Source: Actinomadura sp. 7K507
GTDB taxonomy: Bacteria > Actinomycetota > Actinomycetes > Streptosporangiales > Streptosporangiaceae
Reading direction: 5' to 3'
NCBI RefSeq assembly: GCF_004348425.1
Contig: NZ_SMKK01000070.1
Coordinates: forward strand, 1-39,942
Length of the DNA stretch: 39,942 nucleotides
Positions 1 to 7,405 of this stretch are shown here, piece by piece. A model generated the notes under the pieces. The model was not told the DNA's origin. It saw nothing but the letters and a program-made list of their open reading frames with translations, and did not search any database. The first letter of the stretch is position 1. Each line of letters begins with the position of its first letter. The position numbers and the translations under genes are program-made.

Positions 1-30
1 GGGGAGGGGGTGGGACGGCCGGCGCCTCGG

Positions 31-1197
31 TCACCGGGCCTCCCCGGGGATCTCGAACCGGAGCCGCCATCCGTCACGTGCCACGGCCACGGCCGCGACC
101 CCTCCCGGTACGGGGAGATGAGTGACCCGCCACGCCTCCAGCCGTTCCATCCCCGGGGCCGCCTCGGGCCGCCACGGCTCGGCCGCGTCGCGCCGGGCGA
201 ACCCGAGACCGGCGGGGTCGCAGGCCGGGTCGCCGGCGGCCCGCATGACCGCCTTCTTTGCCACTTGAAGGCTCACCGCGGACAGGAGCCTCGTCTCCGC
301 GGGCTCGGCTTCGAGGTCGGCCCGCTCCGCCGGGCCGAAGAGGCTCTCGTCCACGCCGTCGGGAGGCGGCACGCGTTCCACGGCGACGCCCGCGCGCCGG
401 CCCCGCGTGACCGCGGCGACGGTGAGACCCGCCGATCCGGCGGTGCCGATGTGGAGGCCGGGCACTGCGCCGTATCGCCGCAGGCACTCGCGCCGCGTCG
501 CGAGCCAGACGTGCACCTCGTCGTCCTCCGGCGGCGCGGAGGCGTGGCCGTCCTCGCCGGTCAGGTCCGCCGCGATGATCGCGGCCATCCGTTCGGCCTG
601 GTCGTGCAGGAACATGTGCCCGCCCGCCAGGGTGTGCAGGCGGAATCCCGACGTGGTGTGCCTGGCCCAGCCCGCCATCTTCGCCGGGGGGAACTCCCGG
701 TCGTCCGACCCCGCGAACGCCGTGACCGGGACGTCCAAGGGCGGCTCCGGCCGGTACCGGTACGCCTTGATCCACGCGAAGTCCGCGCGCAGCGCGGGCA
801 GGGCCAGGGCTCGCAGTTCGGGCTCGTCGCGCAGGCCCGGCGGCGCTCCCGCGCGGTCGATGAGCTGCTCGACGAAGTCGGCCTCGGGCAGGTTCGCCAG
901 CCGGGCCAGCGGCTCGGGGAGGTGGGGCGGGAGGGCCGCGCCGACGAACAGCCGGACCGGCATCGGCGCGCCCGTCCGGCGGAGCTCGCGCAGCACCTCG
1001 AAAGCGAAACGGGCGCCCATGCTGTGCCCGTAAAGCGCGTAGGGACCCCGTGCCCGGCGCGCCACCGCCGCCGCGATCTCGGGGACGGACGGCGTCTCCG
1101 GCGGCTCGCCGGCCCGCCCGTCCCGGCCGGGCGCCTTGAGCGGCTGCAGGTCGACGGCGGCGGGGAACCCGCGCCGCCACGACCAGTACGCGGTCAC
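31..1197 (-). CDS. Type II thioesterase fused to degenerate Sfp-like PPTase domain
   Basis: The N-terminal half (about residues 1-212 from the GTG at 1197) is an alpha/beta-hydrolase of the editing type II thioesterase family that removes stalled acyl groups from PKS/NRPS carriers: GHSMG nucleophile motif at 57-61 (Ser59), Asp165/166, and His194 in GGHMF. The C-terminal half (about 226-388) follows the Sfp-type 4'-phosphopantetheinyl transferase layout: VHVWLATR start, a VAAVTRGRRAGVAVE segment, and VAKKAVMRAAG. The metal-binding residues are altered. GVDVE reads GVAVE and the WxxKEA motif reads QVAKKA, so Asp and Glu are replaced by Ala and Lys, and the SHS-like segment reads TAGS. The transferase half is therefore probably inactive. 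Translation of the same frame continues upstream of the GTG into a conserved thioesterase N-terminus (separate entry), so this start probably truncates the protein. No PKS or NRPS lies beside it; the Pls-like synthetase is 35 kb away. Confidence 0.8.
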   Translation of the reverse strand: MTAYWSWRRGFPAAVDLQPLKAPGRDGRAGEPPETPSVPEIAAAVARRARGPYALYGHSMGARFAFEVLRELRRTGAPMPVRLFVGAALPPHLPEPLARLANLPEADFVEQLIDRAGAPPGLRDEPELRALALPALRADFAWIKAYRYRPEPPLDVPVTAFAGSDDREFPPAKMAGWARHTTSGFRLHTLAGGHMFLHDQAERMAAIIAADLTGEDGHASAPPEDDEVHVWLATRRECLRRYGAVPGLHIGTAGSAGLTVAAVTRGRRAGVAVERVPPPDGVDESLFGPAERADLEAEPAETRLLSAVSLQVAKKAVMRAAGDPACDPAGLGFARRDAAEPWRPEAAPGMERLEAWRVTHLPVPGGVAAVAVARDGWRLRFEIPGEAR

Positions 1198-1296
1198 GCC
1201 GCCGCCGGCGTAGGGCAGGCAGAAGAGCGCGCACTCGGCGTCATCCCGGGGTGGGTCGAACCAGCGTTCTTCCGCTACCGGACGAGTGATGCCCGC
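1198..1296 (-). other. In-frame 5' coding extension without start codon
   Basis: Reading the minus strand upstream of the GTG at 1197 in the same frame gives ...EERWFDPPRDDAECALFCLPYAGGG, which contains the LFCLPYAGGG strand-loop that opens type II thioesterases and supplies their oxyanion hole. The frame runs back to a TGA at 1297-1299 and has no ATG, GTG or TTG in between. A GTG at 1298-1300 in another frame would be joined by a single-base indel. The true start is therefore unresolved: sequence error, real frameshift, or a non-canonical start (an ATC lies at 1288-1290). Confidence 0.6.
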
Positions 1297-1377
1297 TCAC
1301 CCCATTCCACCCGGACGGCAGTGCGGCACCCCGACCGCGTGAGGGGTGTCACAACCTGGAATTTTGCCGACTTCCGT

Positions 1378-1405
1378 GTGATATGTCGAGACCCGAAGTG
1401 ATCAA
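1378..1405 (-). promoter_or_regulatory. Possible promoter for the thioesterase gene
   Basis: On the minus strand TTGATC (1405-1400) is followed after 16 nt by TATCAC (1383-1378), a weak match to a housekeeping promoter in an unusually AT-rich patch. It would give a leader of about 80 nt to the upstream thioesterase coding extension. The rest of the gap between 1300 and 1485 shows nothing else I can support. Confidence 0.25.
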
Positions 1406-1485
1406 GATTGCCCCACCGCGGCGGAGCGCCATGTCACGCCGCTCATCGCGGCACCGGCCGTCCGGCCCGACCCCGGGACCATCAG

Positions 1486-1503
1486 ATGATAGTTGACTAT
1501 CAT
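1486..1503. promoter_or_regulatory. TetR operator, copy 1
   Basis: A perfect palindrome, ATGATAGT-TG-ACTATCAT, ends 16 nt before the GTG of the TetR gene. The same ATGATA/TATCAT arms with a 6-nt centre recur at 3603-3624 before the exporter gene. A TACCAT hexamer at 1508-1513 sits 6 nt before the GTG with no ribosome binding site, which suggests a leaderless transcript; the palindrome would then cover the -15 to -35 region and allow autorepression. Confidence 0.7.
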
Positions 1504-1519
1504 TTGATACCATGCGCTG

Positions 1520-2140
1520 GTGACCGACGATGTGTCCAGGCCGCTGCGCGCCGACGCGGCGCGCAACTCGGAGAAGATCCTGCGGGCGGCGCGGGAGGTC
1601 TACGCCGAGCAGGGCCCCGGCGCGCCGCTCGACGAGATCGCCCGCCGCGCGGGGGTGGGGATAGCGACGCTCTACCGGCGGTTCCCCGACAAGACGGTTC
1701 TCGTCCGGGCGATCCTCGACCAGAACTTCTCCGAAGGGCTCGCGCCCGTCATCGAGCGGGCGCTGCTCGACGAGGACCCCCGGCGCGGGCTGGCCGACGT
1801 CCTGGAGGCCACCGTTTCCCAGATCGCCCGGGACTACAACACGATGGCGGCGGCCAGGGATTCGGGCGCCCTCACCGCGGGCGCAGGCGACCGCTTCTTC
1901 GAGGCGCTGGCCCCGCTCCTGCTGCGGGGCCAGCGGGACGGCCTCATCCGCGCCGACCTCGTCATGGACGACCTCCGCCGGATCATGAGCATGCTCACCA
2001 GCGTGCTCTGGACCATGGACCCCCGGGAAGGCGGCTGGCGGCGCTACGTCGTGCTCATCCTCGACGCGCTGGCTCCGGACGCCGCGAGTCCGCTGCCGCC
2101 GGCCGTTCCGGTCCGGCGCCGTCGCGGTGGCGGGGATTGA
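1520..2140 (+). CDS. TetR family repressor of the adjacent exporter
   Basis: 206 residues, the usual TetR length. The N-terminal three-helix DNA-binding domain covers about residues 12-60, with the recognition region ARRAGVGIATLYRRFPDK. The rest is an all-helical ligand domain that resembles TetR proteins controlling drug or stress exporters. The GTG start is chosen because the HTH begins soon after it and a -10-like TACCAT lies 6 nt upstream; no Shine-Dalgarno is visible. It is convergent with the exporter gene and the two 3' ends overlap by 86 nt (2055-2140). The shared palindromes in front of both genes suggest that it represses itself and the exporter, with release by an unknown exporter substrate (inference). 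Confidence 0.85.
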   Translation: MTDDVSRPLRADAARNSEKILRAAREVYAEQGPGAPLDEIARRAGVGIATLYRRFPDKTVLVRAILDQNFSEGLAPVIERALLDEDPRRGLADVLEATVSQIARDYNTMAAARDSGALTAGAGDRFFEALAPLLLRGQRDGLIRADLVMDDLRRIMSMLTSVLWTMDPREGGWRRYVVLILDALAPDAASPLPPAVPVRRRRGGGD

Positions 2141-3536
2141 GGGCCGCGACGAGGAAGGCCAGGACGGCGGCGCCCGCGCCGACGGCCATGACCGTCTTGA
2201 AAGCGTTCTCGGTGGGCACGACGGCCGGCCCGAAGCTGGTGGTCATCTGGGCCAGGATGACGCCGGCGAGCGCGCTGGAGGCCGAGGTGCCGAGGGACCG
2301 CATCAGGGTGTTGAGGCTGTTGGCCGCGCCCGTCTCCGACGCTGGCACCGCTCCCATGATGAGCGCGGGCATCGCGCCGTAGGCGAAGCCGATGCCGGCG
2401 CCGATGATGCAGGAGATCAGTACGAAGTGCCAGATCTCGGCCATCAGCATGATGTTCAGGCCGTAACCGGCGGCCACGATCAGCGAACCGGTCATCAGGG
2501 TGGCCTTCGGGCCCGCGGTCCGGGAGACGCGCCCGGCGATCGGGGCCACGGCCATCATCACCAGGCCGGACGGAGCCATGGCCAGGCCCGCGACGAGCAG
2601 CGAGGTGCCCAGACCGTGCCCGGTCGCCTCGGGCAGCTGCAGGATCTGCGGGATGACCAGTGACATCGCGAACATGGAGAAGCCCATCGCGATCGAGGCG
2701 ATGTTGGTGACCAGCACCTGACGGCGCACGCTGGTGCGCAGGTCCACCAGCGGCTCGCGGATCCTCATCTCGCAGAGGCCCCACACCACGAGGATGACGG
2801 CGGCCGCCGCGAGGAGGCCGAGGGTGGTCCCGCTCGACCAGCCCCAGTCGGCGCCCTTGGAAATGGCCAGCAGCGTGCAGAGCAGACCGGCCGACAGCCC
2901 CACGGCGCCGATCAGGTCGAACCGTCCGCCGGTACGCACCTCGGACTCCGGCACCAGCACCGCGACCAGCAGGAGGGCGACGGCGCCGAGGGCGGCGGAG
3001 ATCCAGAACAGCGCGTGCCAGTCGAGGCTGTCCGCGATGAGCGCGGCGGCGGGCATGCCCAGCGCGCCGCCGACACCGAGGGAGGCGCTCATCAGCGCGG
3101 TGGCGGAGGCGAGCCGTTCCCGCGGCAGCACGTCGCGCATGACGCTGATGCCGAGCGGGATGACACCGGCCGACAGCCCCTGCATGGTCCGTCCGGCGAT
3201 CATCGGGATCAGCGAGTCGCTGAAGCCGGCGACGACCGAGCCTCCCACCATCATGAGCAGGCTGAACAGCAGCATGCGCCGCTTGCCGTACATGTCGCCC
3301 AGCCGGCCCATCACCGGTGTGGCGACGGCACCGCCGAGCAGCGTGGCCGTGACGGCCCAGGTCGCGTCCGACGCGGAGGCGTTCAGCAGCCCGGGCAGGT
3401 CCGGAACGATCGGGATCACCAGGGTCTGCATCAGCGCGACGACGATCCCGGCGAAGGCGAGGACCGCCACGACGGTATTCGCCCGTACCGGCGTGGCCGC
3501 GCCTTCCCCGGCGGATCGGGAGCGAGCAGCGGGCAT
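2055..3536 (-). CDS. MFS drug exporter, DHA2 (14-helix) type
   Basis: 493 residues with about 14 hydrophobic segments, the size of DHA2-family proton-driven multidrug exporters such as EmrB and QacA relatives. The loop 2-3 motif GRLGDMYGKRR is at 77-87, and a loop near residue 150 reads SLGVGGALGMPAAA, resembling the antiporter motif C (GxxxGPxxGG) of exporters. The cytoplasmic tail is basic. The ATG at 3536 has a good GGAGGT ribosome binding site 7 nt upstream. Its 3' end overlaps the convergent TetR gene. The operator at 3603-3624 lies in its leader. The substrate cannot be read from the sequence; toxic organic compounds or antibiotics are the family norm. Confidence 0.88.
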   Translation of the reverse strand: MPAARSRSAGEGAATPVRANTVVAVLAFAGIVVALMQTLVIPIVPDLPGLLNASASDATWAVTATLLGGAVATPVMGRLGDMYGKRRMLLFSLLMMVGGSVVAGFSDSLIPMIAGRTMQGLSAGVIPLGISVMRDVLPRERLASATALMSASLGVGGALGMPAAALIADSLDWHALFWISAALGAVALLLVAVLVPESEVRTGGRFDLIGAVGLSAGLLCTLLAISKGADWGWSSGTTLGLLAAAAVILVVWGLCEMRIREPLVDLRTSVRRQVLVTNIASIAMGFSMFAMSLVIPQILQLPEATGHGLGTSLLVAGLAMAPSGLVMMAVAPIAGRVSRTAGPKATLMTGSLIVAAGYGLNIMLMAEIWHFVLISCIIGAGIGFAYGAMPALIMGAVPASETGAANSLNTLMRSLGTSASSALAGVILAQMTTSFGPAVVPTENAFKTVMAVGAGAAVLAFLVAALNPRHRDGAGPERPAAADSRRPEPARRG

Positions 3537-3602
3537 ACGTGGAACCTCCGTGGGAGCGGTCGAACGGTCGCGGCGCGACCGGGCGCCTTCAGTGGCGGGA
3601 GC

Positions 3603-3624
3603 AAATGATATCTAACTATCATTT
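3603..3624. promoter_or_regulatory. TetR operator, copy 2 (exporter promoter)
   Basis: AAATGATA and TATCATTT arms, 8 + 8 nt, flank a 6-nt centre (TCTAAC), about 65 nt before the exporter ATG on the minus strand. The inner arms match the palindrome at 1486-1503. This is the only AT-rich patch upstream of the exporter, so it probably overlaps the promoter. Confidence 0.7.
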
Positions 3625-3728
3625 AGCTTCGTCGGCACGCTATCACGCCGGCGGCCGCGGCCGGTTCGCTCCGGTCTCCCGATGGCTCCCTCGCTCACCA
3701 GGGCGGCGTGACCTGGCGAGTCCGCGCC

Positions 3729-3772
3729 CGTACGTCACATGGAGTACGCGCGGATACCCGAACCGGCGTATC
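3729..3772. promoter_or_regulatory. Two inverted repeats upstream of the ABC operon
   Basis: CGTAC (3729-3733) pairs with GTACG (3744-3748), and GATAC (3753-3757) with GTATC (3768-3772). Both have 10-nt spacers and begin 24 nt apart. They lie in the 397-base gap between the exporter and the ABC operon and could be binding sites for an unlinked regulator. Short arms make chance occurrence possible. Confidence 0.3.
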
Positions 3773-3815
3773 GACAAGGCGTGCGCGCCGCCGTCAGATT
3801 GAGTGCGGGCAGGCG

Positions 3816-3861
3816 GCGGACCACGGAGCAGGCGGACCACGGAGCAGGCGGACCACGGGGC
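3816..3861 (+). repeat. 16-bp tandem repeat, 2.9 copies
   Basis: The unit GCGGACCACGGAGCAG occurs at 3816-3831 and 3832-3847 without change, and its first 11 bases continue at 3848-3861 with the end altered. It lies in the presumed untranslated leader, ending about 72 nt before the binding-protein ATG. The rest of the leader to 3933 shows only the ribosome binding site GGAGAGGA at 3918-3925. Confidence 0.85.
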
Positions 3862-3933
3862 CGGGGGATCGTCGCGGCGGGTCAGGCCGCCGCCCTGCCG
3901 GGCGGCGCACGACGAGTGGAGAGGACGCGGCGG

Positions 3934-4923
3934 ATGCGCCGAGGGTTTGCGACGTTGGCGGGTCTCGCGCTGCTGGCCGCGGCATGCGGTGGCGACGGGG
4001 GAGGCGGGACGCCCACCATCAAGATGGGCTGGGGCGTCCCGGCCGAAGAGATCAAATACGTGATGATGGCGACTCCGCAGGTCGCCCCCAACCTCGGGAA
4101 GTGCTACAAGGTCGACTGGCAGCAGTTCGCCGGCACCGCGCCCGGCGTGCAGGGGCTGGCGGCCGGGACGCTCGACGGGGCCACCGTCGGCGGGCTCTCG
4201 GTGGCGAACGGCCTCGACAAGGGCGCCGACATCGTCATCACCGGCGAGTTCATCGAGGAGCGGCGCTCCCACTTCTCCACCGCGTACATGGTGCCGGAGA
4301 GCATCGCCTCACCCGCCGACCTGCGCGGCAAGACCCTGTCGACGGTCGCGGCCGGCGCGTCGACCGACTACATCCAGAACCACTACCTCAAGGCGAGGGC
4401 CGGGCTGGAGCCCGGCAAGGACTACAAGAAGGTCGAGGTCCCGTTCGGCCAGGTGGTGGAGGGCATCCAGGCCGGAAGGTTCGTGTTCGGCACGTTCCCG
4501 CAGCCGTTCTACTCGCAGCTCACCGCAGCCGGGGGCTACCGCCCGCTGTTCCGGGTCGTCGATGTGATCGACCCGTTCGTCCAGCTGCTGCAGGGGTTCC
4601 GCGGGGAGTACGTCAAGGACAACCCGGAAGCGGTGAAGTGCTTCATGGACGACTTCGCCGCCGTCTCCAGATACGTCGCCGACCCGGCGAACCGGGACGC
4701 CGTCGTCGCCGCCAGCAGCAAGGCGACCAAGATCCCCGCGGACGTGCTCGAGAAGTTCCTGCTCACCAAGGACGACTTCTACCGTCCGGCCGGCGGCACG
4801 ATCAGCGTCGCCGCCGTGCAGAAGCAGTGGGACTTCTTCCACGAGCAGGGCGCGTTCAGCAAGAGCCTCAAAGTGCGAGACCACCTCGTGAACGTATCGA
4901 TCACCGACGGGACCCGTGGCTAG
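3934..4923 (+). CDS. ABC transporter substrate-binding lipoprotein (NMT1/TauA/SsuA-like)
   Basis: 329 residues. A lipoprotein signal peptide (MRRGFATLAGLALLAAAC, Cys18) leads to the NMT1/THI5/TauA-like periplasmic-binding fold, which binds nitrate, sulfonates, taurine, thiamine precursors or small aromatic acids. After the Gly-rich linker come the strand TIKMGWGVPAEEIKYVMM and the family-typical segment PADLRGKTLSTVAAGASTDYI around residue 125. ATG 3934 is preferred because the lipoprotein signal starts there and GGAGAGGA lies 8 nt upstream; the frame is open to 3739 but that part reads as leader. It is the first gene of a six-gene operon and its stop overlaps the ATPase start by 8 nt. The ligand cannot be assigned from sequence. 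Next-gene context (P450, CoA ligase) favours a carboxylic acid, as inference. Confidence 0.82.
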   Translation: MRRGFATLAGLALLAAACGGDGGGGTPTIKMGWGVPAEEIKYVMMATPQVAPNLGKCYKVDWQQFAGTAPGVQGLAAGTLDGATVGGLSVANGLDKGADIVITGEFIEERRSHFSTAYMVPESIASPADLRGKTLSTVAAGASTDYIQNHYLKARAGLEPGKDYKKVEVPFGQVVEGIQAGRFVFGTFPQPFYSQLTAAGGYRPLFRVVDVIDPFVQLLQGFRGEYVKDNPEAVKCFMDDFAAVSRYVADPANRDAVVAASSKATKIPADVLEKFLLTKDDFYRPAGGTISVAAVQKQWDFFHEQGAFSKSLKVRDHLVNVSITDGTRG

Positions 4924-5767
4924 GCGCGGCGCGCGCCCCGGCACCGTCACGGCGGAGGGCCAGGCGACGGACTCGGCGAAGGTGCTGGCGGAGGACGTCG
5001 GGAAGGTCTTCACACGACGCGGCCGCGACCCGGTCCGGGCACTGGAGTCCATCGACGCGGGCGTCGGTCCAGGCGAGTTCGTGTCGATCGTCGGGCCGTC
5101 CGGGTGCGGGAAGTCGACGTTCCTCTACATCGTCGGGGGGTTCGTCAAGGCGTCCCGGGGGACCGTCGACTACGACGGCGAACCGGTACGCGGCCCCGGG
5201 CCGGAGCGCGGCATCGTCTTCCAGGAGTTCGCGCTCTTCCCGTGGAAGACCGTGCTGGGCAACGTCGCCTACGGCCTGGCCCGCCAGGGCATGGGACGGG
5301 CGGAGCGCGTCGAACGCGCCCGCCACTACCTGGAGATGGTGAACCTGGAAGGCATGGACAAGCTCTATCCCAAAGAGCTGTCCGGCGGGATGAAGCAGCG
5401 CGTCGCCATCGCCCGCACCCTGGCCACCGGCCCCGACCTGCTGCTGATGGACGAGCCCTTCGGCGCCCTGGACGCGCAGACCCGCGCGGTGCTGCAGGCC
5501 GAGCTGATGAGGATCTGGGAGCGCACCCGCAAGACCGTGCTGTTCGTGACCCACTCGGTCGAGGAGGCCATCTACCTGTCCGACCGGATCTACGTGTTCT
5601 CGCACCGGCCGGCACGCGTCAAGGCCGTGCTCGACGTCGGCCTGGAGCGCCCCCGGGACCGGGAGCGGATGATGGCCGACCCCGCCTACCCGGTGCTGCA
5701 CCGCAAGATATGGGAACTGCTCCGTGACGACGGGTCGGGCGACGGCGGGCCGGGCGATGGCGGCTGA
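4916..5767 (+). CDS. ABC transporter ATPase (SsuB/TauB-like)
   Basis: 283 residues with all ATPase motifs: Walker A GPSGCGKST at 60-68, Q-loop Gln103, signature LSGGMKQ at 155-161, Walker B LLLMDEP at 175-181 and switch His213. The phrases EFALFPWKTVLGNVAYGL and THSVEEAIYLSDRIYVFS are typical of the nitrate/sulfonate/taurine importer branch. It would energise import through the two permeases that follow. The GTG start overlaps the end of the binding-protein gene by 8 nt, so translation is coupled. The C-terminal tail (DDGSGDGGPGDGG) is low-complexity and may be flexible. Confidence 0.9.
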   Translation: MARRGARPGTVTAEGQATDSAKVLAEDVGKVFTRRGRDPVRALESIDAGVGPGEFVSIVGPSGCGKSTFLYIVGGFVKASRGTVDYDGEPVRGPGPERGIVFQEFALFPWKTVLGNVAYGLARQGMGRAERVERARHYLEMVNLEGMDKLYPKELSGGMKQRVAIARTLATGPDLLLMDEPFGALDAQTRAVLQAELMRIWERTRKTVLFVTHSVEEAIYLSDRIYVFSHRPARVKAVLDVGLERPRDRERMMADPAYPVLHRKIWELLRDDGSGDGGPGDGG

Positions 5768-6563
5768 AACGGCACGGCCCGGCACGAGCGGCGCGCCGGA
5801 GGGCGGGCTGGCGGCCGCGCTGCTGCTGCCTCCGGCGGGGGTGGCGCTCCTGCTGCTCGTGTGGGAGGCGGCGCCCAGGCTCGGCCTGGTCCGCGACACC
5901 AGCGTCCCGCCGTTCAGCCGGGTGCTCGCGGAGACCGGTGCGGTGCTGACCGACCCGGCCTTCGCCTCCGAGGTCGGCGGCTCGGCGTACCGGTGGGGGC
6001 TGGGCTTCGCCCTCGCCGTCCTGACCGGAGTGCCGCTGGGGATCGTGATGGCCAGGTCGAGCCTGGTACGGCGCGCCGTGGAGCCGGTGCTGACGATGAG
6101 CTATCCGGTGCCGAAGGTGGCGCTGACGCTGGTCCTGGTGCTGCTGTTCGGCGCCGGCACCACCGCCCGGGTGATCATCGTGGTGCTCGCCTGCCTGATC
6201 CCGATCGTCATCGCGAGCTTCCACGGCGCCGGCGCGGTCCCGCCCCAGCTGGCCTGGTCGGCGCGCGGGCTGGGCACGTCCCGGGCCGGTGTCCTGGTGC
6301 GGGTGGTGCTGCCCGCGGCGCTGCCCCAGGTGCTGTCCGGCATGCGGATGGCGATCGGCGTGTCCATCTTCGCGCTGATGGCGGCGGAGCTGATGATCCG
6401 CCAGTCCGGCATCGGCGCCTACCTGTTCGGCTACTACGACCAGGGCGACACGCTGCGTGTCTGGGCGACGGCCACCGTCATCGCGGGGATCGGGTTCCTG
6501 CTGGACACGGCGTACGTCCAGGCGGTCCGGCGGGCGCTGCGGTGGCTGGACGGGGAGATCTGA
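5757..6563 (+). CDS. ABC transporter permease 1
   Basis: 268 residues with about six membrane segments and the BPD_transp_1 architecture of SsuC/TauC-type permeases. The cytoplasmic coupling loop reads WSARGLGTSRAGVLVRVVLP, the EAA motif that docks on the ATPase. ATG 5757 overlaps the ATPase stop (5765-5767); a GTG at 5724 in the same frame would add 11 residues but overlaps more deeply. The gene ends in TGATG, shared with permease 2. Its EAA region is nearly identical at DNA level to that of permease 2 (repeat entries). Confidence 0.88.
   Translation: MAAETARPGTSGAPEGGLAAALLLPPAGVALLLLVWEAAPRLGLVRDTSVPPFSRVLAETGAVLTDPAFASEVGGSAYRWGLGFALAVLTGVPLGIVMARSSLVRRAVEPVLTMSYPVPKVALTLVLVLLFGAGTTARVIIVVLACLIPIVIASFHGAGAVPPQLAWSARGLGTSRAGVLVRVVLPAALPQVLSGMRMAIGVSIFALMAAELMIRQSGIGAYLFGYYDQGDTLRVWATATVIAGIGFLLDTAYVQAVRRALRWLDGEI
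6255..6326 (+). repeat. 72-bp near-identical repeat, copy A
   Basis: These 72 bases in permease 1 match 7094-7165 in permease 2 with a single T/A difference at a silent glycine third position. They encode WSARGLGTSRAGVLVRVVLP plus AALP, the ATPase-docking loop. Sequence on both sides diverges at once, so this is not simply recent whole-gene duplication. Confidence 0.9.
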
Positions 6564-7405
6564 TGGCGGCGCGGCCGGCCCCCGCCCCCGTGACGGAGGC
6601 GGTCACGGAGGCGGTGGACGTCCGGCGGCGGCGCGGAGTCGCCGGCGTCGCGGCGAAGGCGGCCGTGTACGCCTACCCGGTGGTGCTGGTGGTGGTGGCG
6701 TGGGAGGTCGTGGCGGGATCCGGGCTGTTCACCCCCTTCACGCTGCCGTCTCCCGAGCGTGTCTGGGACCGGGCGCGGACCGCCTGGGAGGAGGGAACGC
6801 TCCTGGAGGCGAGCAGGATCACGCTCGGCCGCGTCCTGGCCTCGTTCGGCCTGGCCCTGGCCGCCGGCGTGCCGCTGGGCCTGCTGATGGGACGGGTGCG
6901 GACGGTCCGGCTCATGTTCCGCCCCGTGGTCTCGTTCCTGTTCCCCACGCCCAAGGTCGCGGTCTACCCGGCCCTCGTCATCCTGTTCGGGCTCGGCACG
7001 GCGTCCAAGGTGGCGATGGGCTTCGCCGAGGCGGTGTTCCCGGTCCTGCTGGCCACCACCGCCGCCTCGTCCCGGGTCGAGCCGTCGATGGTGTGGTCGG
7101 CGCGCGGGCTGGGCACGTCCCGGGCCGGAGTCCTGGTGCGGGTGGTGCTGCCCGCGGCGCTGCCCGGCATCCTGACCGGCGCCCGCATCGGCCTGGTCGG
7201 CGCGATCAGCGGGGTGTTCGTCGCGGAGCTGATCGTGGCCGCCGACGGGCTCGGCCACGACATGGCGGTCGCCTACCGCACGCTCGCCACCGCCGACATG
7301 TACGTGGCGGTGGTCATGATCTGCGCGATCGGCTTCGTCCTCGACCGCCTGTTCCTGCTGGCCCGCGCCCGGCTGCTGGCCTGGACCGAGGAGGGGCCGC
7401 GATGA
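6563..7405 (+). CDS. ABC transporter permease 2
   Basis: 280 residues, same BPD_transp_1 fold as permease 1 but only moderately similar outside the docking loop, so the importer is probably a heterodimer of two permeases. A 33-residue charged N-terminus (VTEAVTEAVDVRRRR) precedes the first membrane segment. ATG 6563 overlaps the permease 1 stop by 1 nt (TGATG), and the gene's stop overlaps the P450 ATG (ATGA at 7402-7405). The loop WSARGLGTSRAGVLVRVVLP is the EAA motif. Later family phrases include FVAELIVAADGLGHDMAVAYRTLATADMY, where the docking-distal helix and the last membrane segments lie. Confidence 0.88.
   Translation: MAARPAPAPVTEAVTEAVDVRRRRGVAGVAAKAAVYAYPVVLVVVAWEVVAGSGLFTPFTLPSPERVWDRARTAWEEGTLLEASRITLGRVLASFGLALAAGVPLGLLMGRVRTVRLMFRPVVSFLFPTPKVAVYPALVILFGLGTASKVAMGFAEAVFPVLLATTAASSRVEPSMVWSARGLGTSRAGVLVRVVLPAALPGILTGARIGLVGAISGVFVAELIVAADGLGHDMAVAYRTLATADMYVAVVMICAIGFVLDRLFLLARARLLAWTEEGPR
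7094..7165 (+). repeat. 72-bp near-identical repeat, copy B
   Basis: Second copy of the docking-loop segment described at 6255-6326, 71 of 72 bases identical, in the equivalent position of permease 2. Gene conversion between the adjacent paralogues is the simplest explanation. Confidence 0.9.

Noticed and set aside
10..1401. 463-codon plus-strand frame and many similar long frames opposite known genes
   Set aside because: They are shadows of high-GC genes. Their translations are Arg, Pro, Gly and Ala-rich without domain motifs, and codon third-position bias fits the other strand.
1512..1523. Four-codon frame ATG CGC TGG TGA just before the TetR GTG
   Set aside because: Contains one Trp codon but no other sign of a leader; probably chance.
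3739..3933. N-terminal extension of the binding protein
   Set aside because: It would place the lipoprotein signal at residue 66, and the stretch contains the tandem repeat and the ribosome binding site.
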